Shown: positions 16,038-24,943 of the stretch, piece after piece
How positions within the stretch are numbered: the first letter of the stretch is position 1
Layout of the letters: every line of letters begins with the position of its first letter
NCBI GenBank assembly: GCA_023399095.1
Contig: JAEWQS010000134.1
Span: 33,899-97,898, forward strand
Source of the DNA: Bacillota bacterium
GTDB lineage: Bacteria > Bacillota > Clostridia > Christensenellales > SZUA-584
Reading direction: 5' to 3'
Length of the DNA stretch: 64,000 bases
Notes under the pieces: model-generated
What the model was told of the DNA's origin: nothing
Seen by the model: the letters and a program-made list of their open reading frames with translations, nothing else
The model's database searches: none
Position numbers and translations under genes: made by a program

Positions 16038-18608
16038 TCACCTCTTTATCGTCGTAATTCGATCATACATGTCGCCTTCAATCGTCAGCACGTCGGTTTT
16101 GTATTCATACAACTGCCCGACAGGAGACCATGCGTAAAACGTCTGCACCCATGCAGTGTAGATACCATCTGGGTACCACAGCGGAGTATAGTGCAACCGG
16201 CTTCCCGTCGCTGAATACGGATTGATGGCAAGCTGCCATGTAACCGTCATGTCACCGGCTTCGCCTGTTTTTATTTCCAAGCTGTCCCGGATATTCTGCC
16301 AGCCAGCTATCTGCCCATACGCGCTCTCGGGATACCGTACCCAAACCATCTGTGCGCCAACAAGCTTTTCGGGATGATCGTAGTTGGTGGTTAATGTGGT
16401 CGTGCACTGGACGCAAAAGCCAAAGCCCGACTCCATCTGACGTGGCTTGTCGGCATAAGCGATGCGGCTATCTGGTGCAATGGAAAACGTGGTGGTCAAA
16501 CGGGCGTAGAAGGTCTTTGTATTGTAGCTACCGTTTTCCAGTCGAACCTCTTGCCATGAATGATAGGTGGATGAGGCAGCAGTCGGCAGGTTGGTCAATC
16601 CATACGCGTCATAACGCCGCTCCATCTCGCTGCTGTCGGGGTCGGCTACAATACTGGTTGGGACAGCCAGCACCTGAATATTTTTAGTCAGTGTGTTGTT
16701 ACCCTCATCCGTCTCGCTCAGAGCGCCGGTCGGGTCTGCAATTAGTTCCACGGCGTAGCTTCCGGCTTGTGGTACGGTGATTCTGAATACCGCAATGTTG
16801 CTCCCGTTCCCGGCAATGGGAATACTCTCCGTATAGGACGCACCACCAATCGACAGTCGGATGGCGACAGCCGGGACAAGCTGTGCCGTACGATTCCGCA
16901 CAGTGGCCGATACCGTGACCTCCATACCAGCGTACCAATCAGTTATAGTGGAATCCACGATCTCTATATCCGGTCTAAGCGCATTGACTGATATCATCAC
17001 CGTTTTGCTGTTATTGCTCTCATTGCTTTCCTCAACCAGATTACTGGGATCGACCAACGCAGTCATAGTGATGGTCTGTGCGCTGAGTGAAGTAGGCGCT
17101 GTACAAGAAAACGTGACCATCTGGCTGGCTCCCGCGTTCAGTGCGGATACATTGGCTGAAAAAGTTCCAATGCCCGGTATGGTCAGTCGAACCGTCGTGG
17201 CGGATGCCGTGCCGACCCCAATATTTTTTACCGTACCTGTAATGGTCATTGTTTCTCCGGCTTCATATAGCGCTTTATCTCCGGCAAGTGCAGTCACCGT
17301 CAGATCAGGCAACGGAGGAACATATGCTAGAACCTTGAATGATGCCGTGCGGGTATTATTGCCCTCGTTGCTCTCGGTCACAGCACCAGTCGAATCCGCC
17401 GCAGCCGTTATGCTTATGTTTTTATCCGCAGCATACCGGCCAGTCGTATAAGCGAAGGTAACATTTGTGCTTCCACCTGCTGCAAGCGAGGATATATATT
17501 TCGTCTGCGTTGTGAGGTCAGCAGAGGACAGCGCCACATAGAAACCACTCGCGGAACGAAGCCCCTGATTCTGAATCGTTGCCGTCACAGCAACAGTTTC
17601 ATCGGCATTATAGACGGATTTATTTGTGCTTAAGGATGTAACCGTCAGGTCGGCATAAATCTGCGGTGTGCCAAAGGAAACAGAGACTGTCTTAGCTTCG
17701 TTGTATATGGCTGATTTGGCCACGATCACGCGCTGGAGGCTGCTGGAGTTGGGTGCGTAGGCGAACATGTTGCTTCGCAGTCGGTTGTCGCGGCCCGTTG
17801 CAGATATGCTGAATGAACGGTTTGCATTGGCCTCGCTGAGCGGTATCCATATCATCAGCGAATCGCCGGATTGCCCCGTATAGCCAGATACGCTGGAGCC
17901 GGATGGCAATGCGGAGGTGTCGAGCGTATATCCTCCGTTCATATTCGCCAGCCAAACAGACGCGATTCCGACGAAATAGTTGCCGCTGATGGACATGGAC
18001 GGTGCGGAAAGCGAGATGTCATGCGTCATGATGGCCTGCGAACGTGCTCTGATTAGCAGTTCTATAGCAAATTGGAGGACGTCGGTATATCCCGACCTCG
18101 CCCTGATCTTACTGCCGATCTGTCCATTCGCCGCGGCAGTACGCAGCTGCGCATCCGTATAAGAACCAAGATTGGTGAAGTTGTATTGCCCGCTGTCGCC
18201 GTTTTCAGAGAGCCAGAACCGTATGGCGTTAGCAGTGGCATATCGCGCCTCGGTCGCCGTCAAACCGCCCGTTGCATACGGATAACCGTTTTCAAGAATA
18301 ATACGCAACCCCGTCTGAACACGGGATGAATAACTGCTTAGAATGTCTGAGTCGTTGTAGGCAGAATTGTTTGGGCTGCTATTGCGGTGCTGAAGACAGT
18401 AGGCCACCTGCTCCGGCGAGCTTCCGGCAACGTAATGCTCGGGCGTGTCAAGGCTTTTCCAGCCGCTTCCGCCGTTGTAGTCGAACATATCCGTCACACT
18501 GCGAGAGCTGATATTTACGGCCAACGCCGTGGACATGAACAGCATGGATATCATGAGTACAATCAGCGCGGCAGATACGATAATGGCAATCCTTTTTTTC
18601 TTTTTCAC
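16038..18608 (-). CDS. Large secreted protein: thioester-like domain plus CARDB repeats
   Basis: This 856-residue protein starts at GTG behind AAAGGAG. A signal or anchor sequence covers residues 1-31. Residues about 40-200 resemble the thioester domain of Gram-positive adhesins (AYCLQH; TATEARYATANAIRFWL). At least three CARDB-type repeats follow (each with DLTV or DIEIV starts and ESNEGNNT-like ends), then a C-terminal beta-rich domain with a CVQC pair. It is encoded in the Tad operon and is probably a surface adhesin or pilus-associated exoprotein. There is no LPXTG sorting signal. The residue expected as the thioester glutamine reads Ala. Confidence 0.8.
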   Translation of the reverse strand: MKKKKRIAIIVSAALIVLMISMLFMSTALAVNISSRSVTDMFDYNGGSGWKSLDTPEHYVAGSSPEQVAYCLQHRNSSPNNSAYNDSDILSSYSSRVQTGLRIILENGYPYATGGLTATEARYATANAIRFWLSENGDSGQYNFTNLGSYTDAQLRTAAANGQIGSKIRARSGYTDVLQFAIELLIRARSQAIMTHDISLSAPSMSISGNYFVGIASVWLANMNGGYTLDTSALPSGSSVSGYTGQSGDSLMIWIPLSEANANRSFSISATGRDNRLRSNMFAYAPNSSSLQRVIVAKSAIYNEAKTVSVSFGTPQIYADLTVTSLSTNKSVYNADETVAVTATIQNQGLRSASGFYVALSSADLTTQTKYISSLAAGGSTNVTFAYTTGRYAADKNISITAAADSTGAVTESNEGNNTRTASFKVLAYVPPLPDLTVTALAGDKALYEAGETMTITGTVKNIGVGTASATTVRLTIPGIGTFSANVSALNAGASQMVTFSCTAPTSLSAQTITMTALVDPSNLVEESNESNNSKTVMISVNALRPDIEIVDSTITDWYAGMEVTVSATVRNRTAQLVPAVAIRLSIGGASYTESIPIAGNGSNIAVFRITVPQAGSYAVELIADPTGALSETDEGNNTLTKNIQVLAVPTSIVADPDSSEMERRYDAYGLTNLPTAASSTYHSWQEVRLENGSYNTKTFYARLTTTFSIAPDSRIAYADKPRQMESGFGFCVQCTTTLTTNYDHPEKLVGAQMVWVRYPESAYGQIAGWQNIRDSLEIKTGEAGDMTVTWQLAINPYSATGSRLHYTPLWYPDGIYTAWVQTFYAWSPVGQLYEYKTDVLTIEGDMYDRITTIKR

Positions 18609-18623
18609 GATATCTCCTTTCCG

Positions 18624-19088
18624 TCACTCAATATACAGGATCGATGAACGCACATTTATGGGGATACGGACTATGCTTAAATCGCCTATGTCCCAAGGGA
18701 GGGGGATAGCCAGCGTTGCACTTATGCTCATCGACTTGCCTTCAACCTCCACCGTCATTTCATCAAGGCTGTAAATGAGTTTTCCACCCTCATATCGGTT
18801 CCAGCGTCCGCCCTCAAGCGTCCAGCCCGCTTCGGTCAGGCATGCAAAGAACGATACCTTAGCGGATTCAGCCGGTACATCCAGCATCAGATCGCGCACG
18901 TTTGCATTAAGCATGCTTTTATCCACGGTGACGGTCGCTGCGCGCTGCACCTCGGTTTCGCAGGCCTGATATTTGGCATACACCGTCACGCCCGCATAGA
19001 CCACCGCGGATAGCGTCATGAGGATGAGAATAAGGAAAACCACCCATATAAGCGCGCTGCCTGTTTTGTCATCCCAAAAACGCTTCAT
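18624..19088 (-). CDS. TadE/TadF-like minor pseudopilin
   Basis: The product has 154 residues: a short basic N-terminus (KRFWDDKTGSALIW), one hydrophobic helix (residues 13-35) and a beta-rich extracellular part with two cysteines. This is the TadE-like architecture. It overlaps the preceding gene by ATGA, so the two are coupled and probably form a pair of minor subunits. Confidence 0.75.
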   Translation of the reverse strand: MKRFWDDKTGSALIWVVFLILILMTLSAVVYAGVTVYAKYQACETEVQRAATVTVDKSMLNANVRDLMLDVPAESAKVSFFACLTEAGWTLEGGRWNRYEGGKLIYSLDEMTVEVEGKSMSISATLAIPLPWDIGDLSIVRIPINVRSSILYIE

Positions 19089-19507
19089 TTCCAGTACACC
19101 TCCGATATGCCGCGCGCGGTGGCCGTAATTTGCACATTGATGACAACCGGGTCACCCAGTGCCGGACGCAGAATGACGATAGGGACGGTCTTTGTTATTG
19201 TGACAGTGAAAGAGTATTTAAGCTGTATTGTTTTTTCTGCTGCGTTCTGCCATTCCGCCTCTACCTCCACGCTGTCTGGCGCAAAGAAGCCATCCGCTGT
19301 AACGGACGCAAGCGTCTCGTCATCAGCTTTGCCATACAGTTCAATGGTTCTGGCCATGTATTTCGCTGTCTGGTTCAACGACTGCTGTGCGGTGAATATG
19401 GGATATAGCGCCAACAGTGAAGCCATAAGAGTAAAGACGATCAGTATGGTGACGGCCACATCGATGTAGCCCTCCGCCGTCTGGTCGCGTATGAATTTTC
19501 GTTTCAT
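19085..19507 (-). CDS. DUF4320-family TadE-like pseudopilin
   Basis: The product has 140 residues from the ATG at 19,507. It has a short charged leader (RKFIRDQTAEGYIDVAV), a hydrophobic helix and a C-terminal extracellular domain, as in DUF4320 proteins of conjugative elements. I rejected a longer frame that would run through a strong stem-loop. AGAGGAC is the probable ribosome site. It forms an ATGA overlap with the next pseudopilin gene. Confidence 0.8.
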   Translation of the reverse strand: MKRKFIRDQTAEGYIDVAVTILIVFTLMASLLALYPIFTAQQSLNQTAKYMARTIELYGKADDETLASVTADGFFAPDSVEVEAEWQNAAEKTIQLKYSFTVTITKTVPIVILRPALGDPVVINVQITATARGISEVYWK

Positions 19508-19531
19508 AATTGTCCTCTTTCTGAGATGGTA

Positions 19532-19551
19532 GGGCTGCCTTGCGGCAGCCC
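19532..19551 (-). promoter_or_regulatory. Perfect 8-bp stem-loop after the pilin gene
   Basis: GGGCTGCC, loop, GGCAGCCC without a T-run, 20 nt after the pilin stop codon. It is probably a stabiliser of the pilin mRNA 3' end or a partial terminator that sets the ratio of major pilin to downstream minor subunits. Confidence 0.55.
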
Positions 19552-19571
19552 ACGCCATACACAATGTTTGT

Positions 19572-19775
19572 TTACGGCAGTACGTTTACGCCGGTGAGTT
19601 CGCCGCTGATCTTGTCAATCAGGTTCTGGAACAGGTCAGGCATCGCAGCGTTCATGATGAGCAGAATAGCCGCGCCAATGACCACGACGATCAATATCTT
19701 CATAGCGACGTCCAGAAAGCCCTCCGCCTTCTTCTCGGAAACAAAACGTTTGACAGTGTTCTTGATTTTCAACAT
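19572..19775 (-). CDS. Small Flp-like pilin (DUF6133 type)
   Basis: The product has 67 residues: a basic leader (LKIKNTVKRFVSEKKAEGFLDVAM), one hydrophobic helix (about 27-45) and a short C-terminal tail. The E-G-F-L-D arrangement before the helix matches the processing region of Flp-like pilins. This is the best candidate for the major subunit of the Tad pilus, to be cleaved by the prepilin peptidase encoded downstream. Confidence 0.75.
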   Translation of the reverse strand: MLKIKNTVKRFVSEKKAEGFLDVAMKILIVVVIGAAILLIMNAAMPDLFQNLIDKISGELTGVNVLP

Positions 19776-19899
19776 ACAGTGTACTTCCTTTCAATTTTTG
19801 TTTAGTTGGATTGGGGTTTATATGAAAAATCCGCTTTCTGCGGGCAGCAAAAACAGCAGCCCTCCTTCCCACGCTGCCATTAAAAGCGGATATAGTGGG

Positions 19900-20778
19900 T
19901 CAGAAGCCCACGGCCTGCAAGTTGTTGATAATGAGGATCACAAGGGGAACCATAAAGAGAAATATGAGCAGTATTGTCAGGATAAACGATGCCGCCTTGA
20001 TGCGGCCAGGGCGTTTCTCCATCAGCCGCCTAAGCGTCTCTCGCTCCTTCGCGCGCATGTCCTGCTCCAGCACCAACAGGCTGGTCCGCTGGTCAACGCC
20101 CTGATGGACGCCACACAGCACCGCGCACAGAGCTGAAAAAGACGGAAGACCCAACCGTGCGTCCATGCTGCACAGTGCCGCCTCCGAATTGCCTGTTTTC
20201 ATGTCGAGTATCAGCCGGTTAAGCTCCATGCCTAGCGCTTTGCCTGCAACTCTCCTGTACTTTTCGAAGAACGATATCAGGTCACGGCTGTCTTGCAACG
20301 AGTAGATGAGTGTTTCCGTCAGGCGTGGCAGCTCCGCTTCAATCTCGCGGCTTAGTGCCTCCACCTTTTTTCGGATGGTCTGCGTTGTTTGAAAATAGGC
20401 CAGTACTGCAATGACTGCGGTCAGCAACGTCAGCCATGGAATACCAAACGGAATGAACAATGCCCCGATAAAAGCCAGCAACAATGACCGTGCCTTCGCT
20501 TGTGAGAGGAAATCCTCTGGCATCTGTGCGATACGCAGCCGCGCGAAGTCCGCATCCAACCGCTTCTTTCTGTACTCGCTCATGGGGAACAGTTTTGAGA
20601 GAAGCCTTGCCAAAGGCAGCAGCACGTCCTGAAACCGCTGCGAAAGATTGCGTTTGCCGTGGATATCTTGTATCACGCGGATGGACTTGCCGGAAGGGAA
20701 AACGAACGCCGCTTGAGCCATCCGGTAAAGCCCCAGCGACAACAAAAAGACGGACAGCGCATAAAGTATGAGCATCAT
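19900..20778 (-). CDS. tadC: TadC-like inner membrane platform protein
   Basis: The 292-residue protein of the type II secretion F family has an N-terminal membrane helix, a cytoplasmic region, two adjacent helices (about 95-130), a second cytoplasmic region with LSREIEAELPRLTETLIYSL, and a C-terminal helix. It is the platform partner of TadB. An ATGA overlap couples it to tadB. A 124-nt gap separates it from the pilin gene. Confidence 0.85.
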   Translation of the reverse strand: MMLILYALSVFLLSLGLYRMAQAAFVFPSGKSIRVIQDIHGKRNLSQRFQDVLLPLARLLSKLFPMSEYRKKRLDADFARLRIAQMPEDFLSQAKARSLLLAFIGALFIPFGIPWLTLLTAVIAVLAYFQTTQTIRKKVEALSREIEAELPRLTETLIYSLQDSRDLISFFEKYRRVAGKALGMELNRLILDMKTGNSEAALCSMDARLGLPSFSALCAVLCGVHQGVDQRTSLLVLEQDMRAKERETLRRLMEKRPGRIKAASFILTILLIFLFMVPLVILIINNLQAVGF

Positions 20779-21701
20779 TTTTTCTCACCGCCTCCCACTG
20801 GGCGGTATAACTGCGCCACCCATCCCGCCGTAGCGAGCACAGCGGCCAGCACCACTGCCAGAGTAATTTTTCCGGCCAGCGTGGCGATCAGCATGCTGTA
20901 CCAGTCGGGCATCATTGCGCCCATCAGCGGGATAGCGCCAAACACGATCATGACTGTGACGATATAATCCCCGAGTTGCTTGCGAATCGCGGTGTCGGTT
21001 TCCATCTGCACGCGCCGCATTTCGCCCAACCGTCCCACAATGCCGGGAAGCGCATACCTGAGCTGCCTGTCTCGCTGGCATTGCACCAGCACATCGCACC
21101 AATCGCGCCAGTACCGGTTGTCTATCCGCTCACGCAGACGATGAAGCGCTTTCACCACGTCGGAGTCAACTAGCTGAGTTTCAGCATAGAACTGGCGGAA
21201 CATGCCGTCCAGTGGGGCAACCAGCAGGTGAATGCTGCTTTGCACCGCACCAATCAAATCACCCGACGCCACATAGCTGTTGGTGACCGTGCCCAATGCG
21301 CTCTCCAGCTTTTCGTTCAGGCTCCGTATATAATCGCCGGTGCGGATGCGGATCACGATTAGGGGCGCGCATCCTAGCCCAGCGGCCAGCACCAGCGCTG
21401 CGAGTATGTTGTCAAGCACCAGACCAAAAAGCAGCCCGAGCAGAACCAGTATGGCAGATGCCCACCGGTATGAAGTGATCTGTCCACCCATACCTGTCAC
21501 CGTCAGCATCTCTTTGGCACTGTCCACCGTTGCCTCCAGCTTTCCTTTCGGCTTGCCGGTGATGCGGCGTATGCGTTTCTTCTTATTTCGTTGCCGCTGA
21601 AGCGGCTTTGCAAGCCAGCCAGACATGTCAGACGGACGAACTCTGAATATAAAAAATAGCCCTGACATAAACAGCAGAGCACACAGTATTTGAGTAATCA
21701 T
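20775..21701 (-). CDS. tadB: TadB-like inner membrane platform protein
   Basis: The product has 308 residues from the ATG at 21,701, chosen because GGGAGGAG precedes it. It has an N-terminal helix, a basic linker, paired helices around 90-130, a cytoplasmic domain and two C-terminal helices, the standard F-family layout. With TadC it forms the membrane platform that the TadA ATPase drives. It overlaps the tadA stop by ATGA. Confidence 0.85.
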   Translation of the reverse strand: MITQILCALLFMSGLFFIFRVRPSDMSGWLAKPLQRQRNKKKRIRRITGKPKGKLEATVDSAKEMLTVTGMGGQITSYRWASAILVLLGLLFGLVLDNILAALVLAAGLGCAPLIVIRIRTGDYIRSLNEKLESALGTVTNSYVASGDLIGAVQSSIHLLVAPLDGMFRQFYAETQLVDSDVVKALHRLRERIDNRYWRDWCDVLVQCQRDRQLRYALPGIVGRLGEMRRVQMETDTAIRKQLGDYIVTVMIVFGAIPLMGAMMPDWYSMLIATLAGKITLAVVLAAVLATAGWVAQLYRPVGGGEKK

Positions 21702-23029
21702 ATTCGCTCCTCCCTGAACCATTCAGTCGCCGCCTTATCCGCACCGTTACCGCGCATGCTTTCAGCGAGCTCGTTCGTGATGCCGTGTTCACGGACATAT
21801 TCGCCCGTTTCGGTCTCGAACCGATAAATTGTATTAGCCTGAACCACACCGTTCTGTATGCCTGTCGCCTCGACGATCTCCATAATACGGCGCGTCCCAT
21901 CCGGCATCTGCTTCTTGAAAACCATGATCGGAAACGCTTCGGCTACAAAGCCCATGAGGATGTGGGTGGATATGTTGGTTCCCGACATCTGGCACATACT
22001 CAATATGCGTCCATAGGCCTTGTGCGCGGAGTTTGCGTGCAGACTGGTCACAACAACGTGCCCTGTGCGGGCGGCTTCCTGAGCCACCATTGCCTCTGCG
22101 CCGCGTATCTCCGCCACCGCGATAATATCTGGTGAAAATCTCAATGCTTTCCGCAGCAGATCGTTCATGTCGATGTTGGCGTTCTGCAAATCGCTTGGCC
22201 GTGTACAGGTGTGGATCACTCGGTTTTGTGCGTTCCCGTCCTTATCCTCGCTGAACAAATCCAGCTCGCGCGTTTCCTCGATTGTGTAAATACGTTTACT
22301 TGCATCAACTGCGTTGAGTAAAAACGCGATGTCCGTCGTTTTACCGCTGCCTGTCTTGCCCGCAATGCCGACTGAAACACCGTGATTGACGCACAGCGTC
22401 AGGAATTCCAGCATCTCCGGTGTCGCTGTTTGCCAGCCGATGATTTGCTCCTTGGACACTTTTGCCATGCGTTGACGGCGAATGGAGAATACGATACCGC
22501 TGCGTCTGTCTGCGACGGGTGGAATCATGGCTGACACGCGGATGCCCTCGGTGATGTAACTGTCCACAATGGGGTTAGTACCGTCCAACACCAGACCGCC
22601 CAGGCGCACCATTTTGCGCAGGGTATCAGCGGCATGCTGGGGAGATAAAAAACGCTCCGGTATTTTGCGCCAGCCGGAGCGCGTCACGATCTCGATATCC
22701 CGCCACGAGTTTCCGTTGATCTCCTCGACTTCCGAATTGGTGATGTACTTATCCAAAAAACCAAAGCCAGCCATGTCACCGTACAGTTTATCGGTCAGTT
22801 GCTGCATGGACAGGCCGCTGATGTGGTGTTGATGGCTGCCGACATATTCGCCGATGAGACGCTTCACCGTTTCCGAAGCATCCTTCTTTGTGATGCTTTG
22901 TGCAAGTGTCTCCGCATGATCTTTTGAAATGTCTACGCGGACCTGCTCCAGCAGGGTTTCATATGCGTCCTTAGCCTGCGGCGCGCTGTGCTGCCGTTCG
23001 TAGGTCAGTTCCTTGAACGTCCGGCTCAT
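21698..23029 (-). CDS. tadA: TadA/CpaF-type secretion ATPase
   Basis: The 443-residue hexameric ATPase of the VirB11/CpaF family has the Walker A motif GKTGSGKTT near residue 221. The Asp-box-like segment SPDIIAVAEIRGAEAMVAQE and the His box GHVVTSLHANSAH follow. It powers pilus assembly and retraction or secretion. The N-terminal domain (FGFLDKYITNSEVEEINGN) is also characteristic. ATGA overlaps link it to tadZ upstream and tadB downstream. Confidence 0.93.
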   Translation of the reverse strand: MSRTFKELTYERQHSAPQAKDAYETLLEQVRVDISKDHAETLAQSITKKDASETVKRLIGEYVGSHQHHISGLSMQQLTDKLYGDMAGFGFLDKYITNSEVEEINGNSWRDIEIVTRSGWRKIPERFLSPQHAADTLRKMVRLGGLVLDGTNPIVDSYITEGIRVSAMIPPVADRRSGIVFSIRRQRMAKVSKEQIIGWQTATPEMLEFLTLCVNHGVSVGIAGKTGSGKTTDIAFLLNAVDASKRIYTIEETRELDLFSEDKDGNAQNRVIHTCTRPSDLQNANIDMNDLLRKALRFSPDIIAVAEIRGAEAMVAQEAARTGHVVVTSLHANSAHKAYGRILSMCQMSGTNISTHILMGFVAEAFPIMVFKKQMPDGTRRIMEIVEATGIQNGVVQANTIYRFETETGEYVREHGITNELAESMRGNGADKAATEWFREERI

Positions 23030-23745
23030 ATCGCATCAGCTCCTTTCAGTAAAGCTTGGAGCTTCTTTACCTCCCGCAGATACCGCATGGCGGCAGGCGT
23101 CGCGCTATTACTTATACACTCCTGCCGGAATTCCCGTACATAGGGCAGCGCCGCAGCGACTTTTATATCAACTGCCTTTTCCACGCATGACATGTCGTGC
23201 TGTCTGTCTGTCATTGCCATGACAGGCAGGATGCGCTCCTGTGCGTTCATGGTGCTGATGAGCGGCTTGACGCTGTTGAACCAGCAGATTCCCTGCACAT
23301 CGGGCATGAACAGGGTAATCACCTTATCCGCATGGATGAGCGCACCGGGTAAAAAGGGGTCGCTGCGCTGCCCCGACAGGTCGAGGATGACCGTGTCGGC
23401 AAGCTCAATGCACCGCTCCACAAAGTCCTCCGCTGCGTGATCCGCTTCCAACCCGAGCTCATATGATAGATACTCGTCATGGTCAGTCAGCCCAGCATAG
23501 AACAGGTTTTTCAGCTTTGGATGTTGGTGCAGATACGGTGCTGCATCCATCACTCCCATCCCTATGGCTCGACCAAGTGACTTGTCGGAGTCGAACTTCT
23601 GTCCGTCTAGCCGCGTAGGCAGCGTTGGCTGCGTCAGGTCAGAGTCGATGATGACCGTCACGCCTTGTCTGGCAAACAGTATACCCAGCGTATCACAGAG
23701 TGTGCTTTTCCCGATTCCGTCTCGTCCCCAAACGGCGATAACCAT
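23026..23745 (-). CDS. TadZ/CpaE-like ParA-fold ATPase
   Basis: The 239-residue protein has a deviant Walker A motif, GRDGIGKST, at residues 7-15 and IIDSDLTQPTLP and VILDLSGQ as the later nucleotide motifs. TadZ proteins place the Tad machine in the cell. There is no separate receiver domain. It lies between rcpC and tadA, where tadZ is usually found, and differs from the stand-alone ParA encoded 2 kb upstream. Confidence 0.85.
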   Translation of the reverse strand: MVIAVWGRDGIGKSTLCDTLGILFARQGVTVIIDSDLTQPTLPTRLDGQKFDSDKSLGRAIGMGVMDAAPYLHQHPKLKNLFYAGLTDHDEYLSYELGLEADHAAEDFVERCIELADTVILDLSGQRSDPFLPGALIHADKVITLFMPDVQGICWFNSVKPLISTMNAQERILPVMAMTDRQHDMSCVEKAVDIKVAAALPYVREFRQECISNSATPAAMRYLREVKKLQALLKGADAI

Positions 23746-23746
23746 A

Positions 23747-24514
23747 TCAGTTCACCTCCGCTTCAGCGAGTACAGCGCCAGGTATGTACTGCGGCACACC
23801 CTGACCACGAGCGACGAAAGCAAGATGGATGATGCTCTGATTCTCCAGTTCCGCCAGCAGTACTGCCTGCTCCGGCGCAGCGTAGAACGAGATGGTGACA
23901 GGCAGGGTATTTTTCACGTTCGCGCTGGGCTGAGCTTCAACACTGGCATCTGAACCGTCGCTGGCCGTTACCATGCACACCTCGATGTACTGCAATTCGG
24001 GGTAGATAATTGCGCCAGCCAGATCAACTTCACCCGTTTCTGGTTCTACGCCCAGCGATTGATTGACGGAGCTTTTGGGCAGCGCCATGATCGTTACCAC
24101 ATCGCCGGGCAGCAGATGTCCGGATACTCCCGAGGCTAGTGTGGGCAGCGTGATTGACACCACTGTCTTGCCCTTTGCTGTACCAGCCGGGAAAGAAGAC
24201 TGATTTGCGACAAAGCCTGTGATCTTCTGCACGGTTAAACAATCTCCAGCGTATAGATCGGCAGTAGCATATCTACCCACCGCCAATGCAGTTTCACTGA
24301 TACCACCCTCGATGAGTTTTTCCGGCACTTTCACTGTCTCCAGCATTTCACCGGTGATCTGGGTTCCGGCCTCTATGTTCTGTTTGACACGGACAACGCT
24401 GACATACTCGCCTTGATTGCTGCTCTGCAATGCCGGCAAAGCAAAAAAGACGATGAGTAGTGCTGTGATGATGCAGAGTATCCCGATAACATATCTGTTT
24501 TTGAATAACTTCAT
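23747..24514 (-). CDS. RcpC/CpaB-like SAF-domain pilus assembly protein
   Basis: The 255-residue protein has an N-terminal membrane anchor (residues 8-28), then a SAF domain (VVRVKQNIEAGTQITGEML, VGRYATADLYAGDCLTVQKI) and a second beta-rich part with LLPGDVVTIMAL, as in RcpC/CpaB. It would act outside the membrane in pilus assembly. It is first in the Tad operon, with GGAGG 8 nt before the ATG. Confidence 0.88.
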   Translation of the reverse strand: MKLFKNRYVIGILCIITALLIVFFALPALQSSNQGEYVSVVRVKQNIEAGTQITGEMLETVKVPEKLIEGGISETALAVGRYATADLYAGDCLTVQKITGFVANQSSFPAGTAKGKTVVSITLPTLASGVSGHLLPGDVVTIMALPKSSVNQSLGVEPETGEVDLAGAIIYPELQYIEVCMVTASDGSDASVEAQPSANVKNTLPVTISFYAAPEQAVLLAELENQSIIHLAFVARGQGVPQYIPGAVLAEAEVN

Positions 24515-24541
24515 ATAGTTTTACCTCCTGATTGATTTTAG

Positions 24542-24637
24542 TTAATTTCTTTTTTCCGGCTGGTATTTCGGCTGGTAACTAGGGTTGGGGGTCTGGGGGA
24601 AGGGAAATGCAGTATTGCCCAAATCAGAAAAATTCAC
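24542..24637 (-). CDS. Possible 31-residue peptide with YQPKYQP tail
   Basis: A GTG codon at 24,637 follows GGGGG with a 7-nt spacer and opens a frame that ends at 24,542. An in-frame TAG lies directly upstream, so the frame cannot be longer. The peptide reads NFSDLGNTAFPFPQTPNP, then SYQPKYQPEKRN. The proline-rich YQP repeat is unlike random translation, but a short frame in a spacer is weak evidence. It could be a small element protein or a leader peptide for the Tad operon. Confidence 0.35.
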   Translation of the reverse strand: MNFSDLGNTAFPFPQTPNPSYQPKYQPEKRN

Positions 24638-24675
24638 AGACTACCCCCTTGGTGTAGCCTTACCTGCTTTTTTGG

Positions 24676-24876
24676 CTAGGTATCAAAAACGATGCATTTT
24701 TCCTGCTTGCATTGTTTACGCCTCGAGTCATAAAACAGGCAATCAGGACAGTTGCGTTTTTGTATTGTCGGGTCGCGCAGTTGATTGGACTCAGATTTCC
24801 GCAGAATTCTAGGCGGTCTTGGAACCTCCGTCATCATGCGCTCAAACGAGCTGAGTTCACCTTCTGTAAACAGCAT
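24676..24876 (-). CDS. Small Cys-motif protein of conjugative element
   Basis: The product has 66 residues from the ATG at 24,876, which follows AGAAAGGAGA. The N-terminus (LFTEGELSSFERMMTEVPRP) is helical and the C-terminus carries four cysteines, CPDCLFYDSRRKQCKQEKC, a probable zinc site. Proteins of this pattern recur downstream of parB in Clostridiales elements; the function is unknown. Confidence 0.7.
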   Translation of the reverse strand: MLFTEGELSSFERMMTEVPRPPRILRKSESNQLRDPTIQKRNCPDCLFYDSRRKQCKQEKCIVFDT

Positions 24877-24910
24877 CTTTATAAGTCTCCTTTCTGAAAA
24901 AACGGGCATA

Positions 24911-24942
24911 AAAAAACGCCCTTGCTTCATGAGCTTGGGCGT
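24911..24942 (-). terminator. Rho-independent terminator after parB
   Basis: ACGCCC and GGGCGT arms enclose an inner AGC/GCT stem and are followed on the minus strand by seven T residues. It begins at the parB stop codon and separates par from the Cys-motif gene and the Tad operon. Confidence 0.8.
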
Positions 24943-24943
24943 C

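Noticed and set aside
24515..24675. Riboswitch before the Tad operon
   Set aside because: I looked for c-di-GMP aptamer sequences because of the HD-GYP gene but found none; only a weak hairpin (GGCTAC/GTAGTC) is present.
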